From positions 62,001 through 126,000 of the forward strand of contig NZ_BARG01000062.1 of the NCBI RefSeq assembly GCF_000376565.1: DNA of 64,000 nucleotides, given 5' to 3'. The stretch comes from Streptomyces hokutonensis. Its GTDB lineage: Bacteria; Actinomycetota; Actinomycetes; Streptomycetales; Streptomycetaceae. The notes under the pieces are model-generated. The model ran no database searches and had not been told where the DNA came from. It saw only the letters and a list, made by a program, of their open reading frames with translations. Positions within the stretch are counted from its first letter, which is position 1; each line of letters starts with the position of its first letter. Shown here one piece after another: positions 36,027 to 45,414 of this stretch. The position numbers and the translations under genes are program-made.

Positions 36027-37583
36027 TCAGAGCGTCGCCGAGTTGTCACGGTAGTGCCGCGGGGCGGTGAGCGACTGCTTGACCGGCGTCACCGTCCAGT
36101 CCGGGTGACCGGGCATGCGCGGCGTCGTCGTACCGTAGAGCCAGTCCCTCAGGAAGCCGGACAGGTCCTGGCCGGAGACCCTCGACGCGACGGCGATGTA
36201 GTCCTCCGTCGTCGCCGAGGAGTCGCGGTACCGGGCGAGGAACGCGCGCTCCACGGCGTGGAAGGTGTCCTCGCCTATCAACTCCCGCAAGGCGTACAGG
36301 ACAAGGACGCCACCCAGGTAGCGCTGGTTGTCGAAGAGGTTGACCGCGTTGGGGGCGGCGACCGGGCCCGAGTCGTGCCGCCACTGGTCGCCGCGCGCGT
36401 AGGTGTCCTTCATGCGGGCTTCCATCGTGGTCAGCCCGAGGGAGTCGGGCCAGCCGCGCTCGTAGCGGTAGAGCAGCCCGTAGAAGTCGGCGTGGCCCTC
36501 GTTGAGCCACAGGTCGGCCCAGGTGGCGGGGCTGACGCTGTTGCCGAACCAGGAGTGGACCAGTTCGTGCATCATGTGCGAGCCGATCTTGCTCTCCACC
36601 TGGAGCAGGAAGTTCGGCTTGTACAGGGTGAGGGTCTGGGTCTCGAGTCCCGTGAAATCAAAGGCGGTCGGGCTGTCGGAGTTGCAGGGCAGCAGTCCGT
36701 ACGTCTCGAACGGGAACGCCCCGAGCCGCTGCTCCAGCCAGTCCACCAGGCCCGGCGTCAGCGCGAGCGCCGGTTCCAGGGCGGCGGCGCGGGCGGTCGG
36801 CACGATGTCCCGCAGCGGCAGGCCGTGCGGGCCGCTGCGCTCCTTGACGACGTAGTCGCCGACCGTGATCTGCACCAGTTCGGTGGCCATCGGCGAGCGC
36901 GAGCGGTAGCTGAACGCGGTCCGGTCGCCGTCCAGCCGCTCGGTGCACACCAGTTGACCGTTCGCGACCCCGCGCAGCCCGTCCGGGACGGTGACGCGGA
37001 ACGTGAAGTCGGCCTTGTCGCTGGGGTGGTCGTTGCAGGGGAAGACGGTGTGCGCCAGGTTCGGCTGGCCGCACACCGCGAAGCCGTCGGGGGTGACGAC
37101 CCAGCCGCCGGTGGGCGCGGCGGCGCGGCTCGGGTCGGCGGAGTACTCCACGCAGACGGTGACCCGGGCCTTCGCCGGGAGCGTCCGGGCGGGCGTGATC
37201 CGCAGCTTCTCGCCGGCCTGCTCGAAGTCGGCTCTGCGGCCCTGGACGCGGACCTCGTGGATGTCGAGGCCGAGCGAGTCGAGGGAGAACCGGGCCAGGG
37301 CCTCGGTGGTGCGCAGTTCCATCGTGACCGTGCCGTCGACGAGCTTCGTCGTCGCGTCGTAGGCGAGGTCGAGGTCGTAGGAGCGGACGCGGTAGCCGTC
37401 GTTGCCGAGGCTCGGGTACACCGGGTCGCCGAGGGTCTCGCCGCCCTCTTCGCCGTACCCCCGCGCAGTCGTCGTGTCGTCGTTCCCCCGTCCGGCCGCG
37501 AAGGCCGGGGAACCCGTGGTCAGTGCTGTTGCCGTACCTATCAGGGCGGCCAGCGGGGCCGTCACTCTGGTGCGATTTCTCAT
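36027..37583 (-). CDS. Secreted M1-family metallopeptidase (aminopeptidase N-like)
   Basis: 518 residues from the ATG at 37583; the frame stays open far upstream across the isocitrate dehydrogenase gene, which is not coding on this strand. A Sec signal peptide is seen (MRNRTRVTAPLAALIGTATA, cleavage after PAFA). The zinc site is HELVHSWFGN near 338 with the third ligand Glu in LNEGHADF about 19 residues later. The exopeptidase motif, normally GAMEN, is not evident; the region reads FDFTGLETQTLTLY. This is as in many secreted actinobacterial M1 proteins of about 500 residues. It digests extracellular peptides. Confidence 0.9.
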   Translation of the reverse strand: MRNRTRVTAPLAALIGTATALTTGSPAFAAGRGNDDTTTARGYGEEGGETLGDPVYPSLGNDGYRVRSYDLDLAYDATTKLVDGTVTMELRTTEALARFSLDSLGLDIHEVRVQGRRADFEQAGEKLRITPARTLPAKARVTVCVEYSADPSRAAAPTGGWVVTPDGFAVCGQPNLAHTVFPCNDHPSDKADFTFRVTVPDGLRGVANGQLVCTERLDGDRTAFSYRSRSPMATELVQITVGDYVVKERSGPHGLPLRDIVPTARAAALEPALALTPGLVDWLEQRLGAFPFETYGLLPCNSDSPTAFDFTGLETQTLTLYKPNFLLQVESKIGSHMMHELVHSWFGNSVSPATWADLWLNEGHADFYGLLYRYERGWPDSLGLTTMEARMKDTYARGDQWRHDSGPVAAPNAVNLFDNQRYLGGVLVLYALRELIGEDTFHAVERAFLARYRDSSATTEDYIAVASRVSGQDLSGFLRDWLYGTTTPRMPGHPDWTVTPVKQSLTAPRHYRDNSATL

Positions 37584-37793
37584 GATCCGCTCTCGCTCGG
37601 GCGGCCGGGTGGTCAGCTCCGGCCGTCGGTCAGTGAAGGTGATCCGTTCCTTACTGACTGCCGAACCGGTCGGTCGGTTGCCCTTGATCGACGGACTGGT
37701 GTTCGCGCAGTGCGGACGGACCGCTGTCGAGCGGGATCCCATCACGAGATATCTTGATGTCGAGCAATGTTGCAGACGTGGAGCGGAGCACCG
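37584..37793. promoter_or_regulatory. Divergent promoter region of M1 peptidase and isocitrate dehydrogenase
   Basis: 210 bp. It includes the imperfect palindrome CTTGATGTCGAG at 37753-37764, within ATATCTTGATGTCGAGCAAT, 30 bp upstream of the dehydrogenase start, a candidate operator. No clear -35/-10 pair was chosen. Confidence 0.35.
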
Positions 37794-40013
<2,220 letters not shown>

Positions 40014-40033
40014 CCCGGGCCCTCCGAGTCACT

Positions 40034-40066
40034 CCGCCCCGGCCGGGTTCCTCCTGGCCGGGGCGG
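40034..40066. terminator. Bidirectional hairpin terminator
   Basis: Perfect 11-bp stem CCGCCCCGGCC (40034-40044) / GGCCGGGGCGG (40056-40066), 11-base loop, between the convergent isocitrate dehydrogenase and DUF5713-like genes. Confidence 0.82.
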
Positions 40067-40101
40067 CCGCGTCCCCACGCGACAGCGCGGCAGTCCCCCG
40101 G

Positions 40102-40443
40102 TCACCAGTCCCGTACGGCGATCAGCTCCTCCACGTCCGCGTCCGCGTAGCCGTACGCCTTGGCCACGAACCAGAAGTCCTCGGCTATCTCTTCGCGCGC
40201 CACGGTCTCGATCTCGCTGCCGGCCGCCTCGAAGTCGTCCTGCAGCGCGTTGAACTCCTCGGTGGCGACCTCGGTCAGCGCGTACAGCGCGGGCAGGTCT
40301 GCGGGCCGCTCGGTCTCGATGCGCTCGCACAGTCGCAGCAGGATCGCCTTGCCGAGGTCCACCACGGGGTCGGGGTAGTAGTCGTCCCGGTACAGCCCGC
40401 GCAGGAACGCGTGCTCGGTGATCTGCTGGTTGCTGACAGGCAT
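40102..40443 (-). CDS. DUF5713-like small acidic protein
   Basis: 113 residues from the ATG at 40443, which has GGGGGAG upstream; a longer frame to 40509 has no site and overlaps the divergent promoter. The sequence is helical and acidic: NQQITEHAFLRGLYRDDYYPDPVVDLGKAIL, then ERPADLPALYALTEVATEEFN and a closing ADVEELIAVRDW. It resembles the DUF5713 family of uncharacterised bacterial proteins. No signal peptide or membrane segment. Function unknown. Confidence 0.75.
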   Translation of the reverse strand: MPVSNQQITEHAFLRGLYRDDYYPDPVVDLGKAILLRLCERIETERPADLPALYALTEVATEEFNALQDDFEAAGSEIETVAREEIAEDFWFVAKAYGYADADVEELIAVRDW

Positions 40444-40526
40444 GGTGGTGCTCCCCCGGTCCGTGATCGTCGCTGCCGATACCTTGATCCTGCACCACGC
40501 CACTGACAACGCCCCGGGAGCCGCCC

Positions 40527-41339
40527 GTGTCCCTCTCCGCGCCGTCCTCCGCGCCGTCCTTCGAGTTGCTGCCCGGTGCCGCCGAGTCGCCCGTGATCCT
40601 TCATGTCCCGCATTCCGCGCGGGAGATACCGGCCGAGGTCCGCGCGGACATCGTGCTGGACGACCCGTCGCTGGCTCGCGAACTGGACCACATCACCGAC
40701 AGCCACACCGCCCGGATCGCCGAGGAGGCGGCACGCGCGTGTGCCCTCGCCCCGTGGCGGTTCGTGAACCGGCTGTCGCGGCTGGTCGTGGATCCCGAGC
40801 GGTTCCCGGACGAGCGGGAGGAGATGCTCGCCGTGGGCATGGGCGCGGTCTACACCCGCACCACGCACCGCGCCGAGCTGCGGCTCGCCGAGCACGACCC
40901 CGAGCCGCTGATCGGCCGCTACTTCCGCCCGTACGCCCGCGCCATGACGGAGGCCGTAGCCGACCGGCTGGCCGCGACCGGCCGGGCCGTCGTGGTCGAC
41001 CTGCACTCATACCCCACCGCCCCGCTCCCCTACGAACTGCACGGCACCGGCCCCCGGCCGCCCGTCTGCCTGGGCACGGACTCCTTCCACACCCCGCCCG
41101 CGCTGCTGGCGGCGGCGCGCGAGGCGTTCGCGGGGTGCGGGGAGATCGGCGTCAACAGCCCGTTCATCGGGACCTACGTGCCGCTGGAGTTCTACGGCAA
41201 GGAACCGGCCGTAGGAGCGCTGATGGTGGAGCTGCGCCGGGACACGTACATGACGGAGCCCGGCGGGCCGCCCGACGGCCTCTCGGTCGCCCGGCTGGCT
41301 TCCGCGCTGGCGGCGCTCGTGGCCGCCGTATCGGGCTGA
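40527..41339 (+). CDS. N-formylglutamate amidohydrolase family protein
   Basis: 270 residues from a GTG. Signature blocks of the FGase superfamily: SPVILHVPHSAREIPAEVR at 21-39, FVNRLSRLVVDPERFPDERE with the conserved DPER, VDLHSYP with the His metal ligand near 157, and EVGALMVELRRDTYM-type C-terminal segment. Members hydrolyse N-formyl-L-glutamate to formate and glutamate in histidine breakdown, or related N-acyl amino acids. No other hut gene is nearby, so the true substrate is uncertain. Confidence 0.88.
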   Translation: MSLSAPSSAPSFELLPGAAESPVILHVPHSAREIPAEVRADIVLDDPSLARELDHITDSHTARIAEEAARACALAPWRFVNRLSRLVVDPERFPDEREEMLAVGMGAVYTRTTHRAELRLAEHDPEPLIGRYFRPYARAMTEAVADRLAATGRAVVVDLHSYPTAPLPYELHGTGPRPPVCLGTDSFHTPPALLAAAREAFAGCGEIGVNSPFIGTYVPLEFYGKEPAVGALMVELRRDTYMTEPGGPPDGLSVARLASALAALVAAVSG

Positions 41340-41397
41340 CCCTCCGGCTGGAGCACTCCCGCAGGACAGGCGGGCGGGGGCGTACGAGGGTGGACGC

Positions 41398-42624
41398 ATG
41401 ACCGAGGAGACCACCACGCTGACCAGCCAGGCCCCGCAGCCGCCCGTACGGGACTGGCCCCCGATCGACCTGACCGGGACCGACTTCGACCCGGTCCTCG
41501 CGGAGCTGATGCGCGAGGGCCCGCTGAACCGGATCCGGCTGCCGCACGGTGAGGGCTGGGCGTGGCTGGCCACCCGCTACGACGACGTGAAGATAATCAC
41601 CAACGATCCGCGGTTCGGCCGCGCGGAGGTGACGACCCGTCAAGTGACGCGCATGGCCCCGCACTTCAAGCCGCGCCCAGGGTCACTGGCGTTCGCCGAC
41701 CAGCCGGACCACAACCGGCTGCGCAAGCCGGTCGCCGGCGCGTTCACGGTCGGCGCGATGAAGCGGCTGCGGCCCCGCGCGCAGGCACTGCTCGACTCGC
41801 TGGTGGACGGGGTCGTGGCGGACGGGCCGCCGGCGGATCTGATCGAGCGGGTCCTGGAGCCCTTCCCGCTCGCGGTGGTCAGCGAGGTCATGGGGGTGCC
41901 CGAGGAGGACCGGGAGCAGGTGCACTCCTGGACCCGGCAGATCATCTCCACGTCCGGTGGCGCCGAGGCCGCCGACCGGGCCAAGAACGGCATGTACGCG
42001 TGGATCACCGACACCATCCGCGCCCGCGCCGACAGCGAGGGCACCGATGTGTACTCGCTGCTGGGCACCGCCGTGGCCCGGGGCGACATCAGCGAGCAGG
42101 AGGCGGTGGGTCTCGCGGGCCCCTTGCAGATCGGCGGGGAGGCAGTCACCCACAACTGCGGCCAGATGCTGTACCTGATGCTCACCCGCCCCGAGCTGCT
42201 GGAGCGCCTACGAGGTCAACCGGAGTGCAGGGAGGCCGCGTTGGACGAACTCCTCCGCTACATCCCGCACCGCTCCTCCGTCGGTCTGGCCCGGATCGCC
42301 CTGGAGGACGTCGAGTTGCACGGCCACCGGATCAGCGCGGGGGACCCGATCTACGTCTCCTACCTCGCCGCCAACCGCGACCCGGACGTCTTCCCGGACC
42401 CGGACCGCATCGACGTCGACCGCGATCCCAACCCGCATCTGGCCCTGGGCAACGGCCCGCACTACTGCACCGGTGCCGTGCTGGCCCGGCTGCAGACCGA
42501 ACTCCTCGTCGACACATTGCTGGACCGCTTGCCCGGCCTCCAACTGGCCGTCCCCGCCGAGGAGATCGTCTGGCGCCGGAAGACGATGATCCGTGGGCCG
42601 CAGACGCTGCCGGTGACCTGGTAG
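41398..42624 (+). CDS. Cytochrome P450, CYP158A-like (biflaviolin-synthase type)
   Basis: 408 residues. Heme motif LALGNGPHYCTGAVLARL with the proximal Cys near 357, K-helix ALDELLRYIPHR (ExxR as ELLR), and an I-helix reading LQIGGEAVTHNCGQM. The opening VRDWPPIDLTGTDFDPVL, the IPHR segment, VYVSYLAANRDPDVFPDPDRIDV-type meander and RGPQTLPVTW end strongly recall CYP158A1/CYP158A2 of S. coelicolor, which couple flaviolin oxidatively into dimers and trimers. No type III polyketide synthase is in the window, so this is the orphan (CYP158A1-like) arrangement. It needs a ferredoxin encoded elsewhere. Confidence 0.9.
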   Translation: MTEETTTLTSQAPQPPVRDWPPIDLTGTDFDPVLAELMREGPLNRIRLPHGEGWAWLATRYDDVKIITNDPRFGRAEVTTRQVTRMAPHFKPRPGSLAFADQPDHNRLRKPVAGAFTVGAMKRLRPRAQALLDSLVDGVVADGPPADLIERVLEPFPLAVVSEVMGVPEEDREQVHSWTRQIISTSGGAEAADRAKNGMYAWITDTIRARADSEGTDVYSLLGTAVARGDISEQEAVGLAGPLQIGGEAVTHNCGQMLYLMLTRPELLERLRGQPECREAALDELLRYIPHRSSVGLARIALEDVELHGHRISAGDPIYVSYLAANRDPDVFPDPDRIDVDRDPNPHLALGNGPHYCTGAVLARLQTELLVDTLLDRLPGLQLAVPAEEIVWRRKTMIRGPQTLPVTW

Positions 42625-42640
42625 GGCGCCGGTGCCTGAT

Positions 42641-42677
42641 GCGCGAGGAAGGGGTGTCCCGCTCTCCTTCCTCGCGC
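42641..42677. terminator. Bidirectional hairpin terminator
   Basis: Perfect 12-bp stem GCGCGAGGAAGG (42641-42652) / CCTTCCTCGCGC (42666-42677) between the convergent P450 gene and the sigma-factor operon. Confidence 0.83.
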
Positions 42678-42685
42678 ACCGGCGG

Positions 42686-43237
42686 TCACGCCCGCAGCCA
42701 CTCCGTGACGACCACCTCCCCGCCGGTCCGCAGCCGTAGCGCGAAGGGACCGGTCGGGGGTACGTCGCTGGTGAAACGGCCCATGGAGTCGGCCGTGAGG
42801 GTGGTGGGGCGCAGTGCCTGCAGGCCGTTCAGGACCTCGATGCCGGCCGGCTGGGGCGGCATCACCTGGCCCATCAGGCCCTCGCTCGTGACCTCCACGT
42901 CGACGCTGAGCTCGCCCGCCGTGAACGTCAGCATGCGCGGTACGTCCAGGGCTCCCCTGACCGGGATGGCGTCGACCAGGGAGTCGAAGGTCAGCTCCGC
43001 GAGCCGGGCGTCCATGTCGTACAACGCGTAGGCGTCCATGGCGACTTGGCGCAGTTCGGCGGGGACCGGGTCCAGGATGGCGGCCGCCTGGCGAAGCTCC
43101 TCCTCCAGGAGGGCGTCGTCGAACTCCGTGCCCTCGTCGCCCTGTTCGCCCTGCTGGTCGTCGAACTCCTCGTCGTCGAAGGGGTCCTGGCCGAAGGCGT
43201 CGAACGCTCCGGGTCCGTCGCCGTACATGCCGTTCAC
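42686..43237 (-). CDS. Acidic protein coupled to sigma factor; possible regulator or protease substrate
   Basis: 183 residues from the GTG at 43237, which overlaps the sigma-factor stop (GTGA); an in-frame ATG at 43228 is close by. The first 45 residues are extremely acidic (DPFDDEEFDDQQGEQGDEG). The middle is helical (EEELRQAAAILDPVPAELRQVAMDAYALYDMDARLAEL) and the C-terminal 100 residues are beta-rich (LTFTAGELSVDVEV, GRFTSDVPPTGPFALRL). No membrane segment and no recognised domain. Coupling to a sigma factor beside three proteases suggests an anti-sigma factor, a sigma cofactor or a cleavable effector, none of which is proved. Confidence 0.75.
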   Translation of the reverse strand: MNGMYGDGPGAFDAFGQDPFDDEEFDDQQGEQGDEGTEFDDALLEEELRQAAAILDPVPAELRQVAMDAYALYDMDARLAELTFDSLVDAIPVRGALDVPRMLTFTAGELSVDVEVTSEGLMGQVMPPQPAGIEVLNGLQALRPTTLTADSMGRFTSDVPPTGPFALRLRTGGEVVVTEWLRA

Positions 43238-43809
43238 AGCGCCTCCCCGGCGTTCAGTCGGGCCCGCAGCCGGCGCAGACAGCGCTGGCGCATGGGTCCG
43301 ATACTGCCCACGGCGATGCCCAGACCGGCGGACACCTCCTGATAACTGGGTGGCGGCGAGGCCATCAGGACACGCAGTAACTGCCTGCACCGCTCGCCCA
43401 GTCCGGCGAACTCCTGCCACAGCCTGCGGATGCGCTCGGCCTCGGAGGCCGCCTCCTCCGAGTCGAGGACCGACTGCTCGGGGGTGCGCTCCTCGCTGAC
43501 GCGGTCGAGGAGTTGGGGATCGTCCGTGGGCATGAGCCGCCGCAGCCCCTTGATCACCTTCAGGCACTCGTTGCGCGCGGTGCTCGCCAGCCAGGAGCCC
43601 GCCTTGTCGGGTTCCCGGATGCGGCCCAGGTGCTGGGCGAAGCGGAACCACACGGTCTGGTAGACCTCGCCGGCGTCGGCGTCGGAGAGCCGATGGGCGC
43701 GCACCACTGACCAGACCAGTGGGCTGAGCCCCTCCACGAGCGCCTTCCAGGCCGCCGCGTCGCCGTCGACTGCCGACCGGACGAGCGCGCCGACTTCTGC
43801 ACGGTCCAC
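43234..43809 (-). CDS. RNA polymerase sigma factor (ECF-like, sigma-70 family)
   Basis: 191 residues from the GTG at 43809, preceded by GAGGGG; an ATG at 43833 lacks a site, and the very long upstream frame through the protease gene is spurious. Region 2: ALVEGLSPLVWSVVRAHRLSDADAGEVYQTVWFRFAQHL followed by KAGSWLASTARNECLKVIKG. Region 4: GLGERCRQLLRVLMASPPPSYQEVSAGL with a helix-turn-helix ending in RQRCLRRLRARL. It should direct polymerase to its own promoters. It lies 59 bp after the S8 protease gene on the same strand and is coupled to the acidic protein gene. Confidence 0.9.
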   Translation of the reverse strand: MDRAEVGALVRSAVDGDAAAWKALVEGLSPLVWSVVRAHRLSDADAGEVYQTVWFRFAQHLGRIREPDKAGSWLASTARNECLKVIKGLRRLMPTDDPQLLDRVSEERTPEQSVLDSEEAASEAERIRRLWQEFAGLGERCRQLLRVLMASPPPSYQEVSAGLGIAVGSIGPMRQRCLRRLRARLNAGEAL

Positions 43810-43868
43810 GGTGCCACCCCTCGTGTACGGCATGTCATCGTACGCCGTGGAGGGGATGGTTCCGGCCC

Positions 43869-45305
43869 TCATGCCGGTGCGGAGAGCGGCACGACGGGGA
43901 CCGGGCGCCAGGTGGGCGGGCGCAGCGCCGGTACATGCGCCCCGCGTACTTCGGCGTACTCGGTGTTGGCCGCGAGGAGTTGGGTACGGGCGGCGCGCGC
44001 GTCGCTCTCCTTGTTCGCCGTCATGTAGGCGGCGACCAGGCCTGCGGCGACGGGGGTGGCGAACGAGGTCCCGCTCCAGTGCGCGAACCCCTCGAACATC
44101 ACCTGGTCGGGCTTCCCGGCCGAGTTGGCGCCCTGCTGGCTCAACACCCCGGTGTGGGACGGGTATTGGCAGGTGCAGGAGTAGGTGAAGCCGAACCGGC
44201 AGGCGTCGTAGGTGCTGTGCTGGTAGGTGTAGGGCGTGGGTGCGTCGAAGCCGGTGAGGGGGCCGACGAGCCGCTCGCCGGGGGCGTAGGCCTTCACCCA
44301 GGCACCGTGGTTGCTGAAGCAGGCGCCGTGCTCGCCGTCGCCGCGCAGGGCGCCGACCGAGAGGACGACGTCCCGGTAGTCGGGCAGGTCGGCGTAGGCG
44401 GCGGGCCAGAAGGGGGTGGCGCTGGCGTTGTTGCCGGCCGCCGCGACGAGCAGGGTGCGCTGTCCGCGCAGGGCCTGCATGAAGCCCTCGACGCCGAGGA
44501 GGCCGTCGGTGCGGCCGTTGCTGGTGCCGGCGGAGAGGCTGATGACGTCGGGCCACCCGTTCTGGTCGACGGCGGCGAACAGCGCCTCGCCGAAGTCGGA
44601 TTCGAGGATGGCGCCCGCGTCGTTGAGGGTGTTGCGGACGGTCACCTCGGTGTTGGGCGAGACGGCCGCGACGAGCCCGGCGATGAACGTGCCGTGTCCT
44701 ACGTACTGTTGGAGCACTCCCGCCGCGTCGGTCTCCTTGATCTGGGGGTCGCCCTGGACGTGGGCCAGCAGCGGGTAGGACCGGTAGTCGTGCATGAGTC
44801 CGGTGTCGATGACGAGGACGTCGACGGCGGTGTCCGCGTCGTAACCGGCTTCCGCGGGTGCGGGGTTGGCGCCCTGCGTGAGCGGGGCGGGCACGGGTTC
44901 GTCGCCGGGACAGGCGTTCACGGCGATCGACACGACGTGGTTGCGGCTGACGAGTCGGCGGCCCGCGCGGCCCTCGGGCTCGCGCAGGGCGCGCAGCGCG
45001 TTGGCGACGGCGCGGTCGGCGCGCCGGTCGCCGTGGGCGGGGTCGCCGACCTGGATGCGGGTGATCCCGGACCGGTTGGTCTCGGGTCCGGCCCGGCGGA
45101 CGGAGTCGGCGGTGAGGCCGGTGGCCTCGGTGAAGTGGGTGCGTACGGTGTCCTCGACGAGGCGGGCCTCCTCGCCGTCGCGGGCGAGCACGACGCCCTT
45201 CTCGTAGAAGAACTCGGCGGAGTCGTCGGGCCCCATCGCGAGGGGGATGTCGGGCATCGAGCGCTGGATCTGGTCGAACTGCTCGTGGAATCGCTGTGGT
45301 GCCAT
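43869..45305 (-). CDS. S8-family (subtilisin-like) serine protease, no signal peptide
   Basis: 478 residues from the ATG at 45305 with GGGAGGA upstream. The catalytic triad is complete: Asp in VDVLVIDTGLMHDY near 165, His in YVGHGTFIAGLVA near 205, and Ser in WSGTSFATPVAAG near 413, with the oxyanion region LVAAAGNNAS. No signal peptide, so it is probably cytoplasmic. The N-terminal 150 residues form a non-catalytic region (TRIQVGDPAHGDRRADRAV). A Cys-bearing insertion (FGFTYSCTCQYPSH) sits before the Ser. It is transcribed away from the TPR-CHAT gene and is followed by the sigma factor. Confidence 0.92.
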   Translation of the reverse strand: MAPQRFHEQFDQIQRSMPDIPLAMGPDDSAEFFYEKGVVLARDGEEARLVEDTVRTHFTEATGLTADSVRRAGPETNRSGITRIQVGDPAHGDRRADRAVANALRALREPEGRAGRRLVSRNHVVSIAVNACPGDEPVPAPLTQGANPAPAEAGYDADTAVDVLVIDTGLMHDYRSYPLLAHVQGDPQIKETDAAGVLQQYVGHGTFIAGLVAAVSPNTEVTVRNTLNDAGAILESDFGEALFAAVDQNGWPDVISLSAGTSNGRTDGLLGVEGFMQALRGQRTLLVAAAGNNASATPFWPAAYADLPDYRDVVLSVGALRGDGEHGACFSNHGAWVKAYAPGERLVGPLTGFDAPTPYTYQHSTYDACRFGFTYSCTCQYPSHTGVLSQQGANSAGKPDQVMFEGFAHWSGTSFATPVAAGLVAAYMTANKESDARAARTQLLAANTEYAEVRGAHVPALRPPTWRPVPVVPLSAPA

Positions 45306-45414
45306 GGCGTGTCCTCCCACTGGGGCGGCGGTCGTCAATCAGAGCCCGCGGGCCGTTACTTGATACAGCGCCAAACACGTGTGGTGTGCACCGGGGGCCA
45401 CTACCATCCGAGGA
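45306..45414. promoter_or_regulatory. Divergent promoter region of S8 protease and TPR-CHAT genes
   Basis: 109 bp between the two divergent start codons; the distance implies closely packed or overlapping promoters and coordinate control. TTGATA at 45360 may be a -35 element for the rightward gene. No operator was assigned. Confidence 0.3.
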
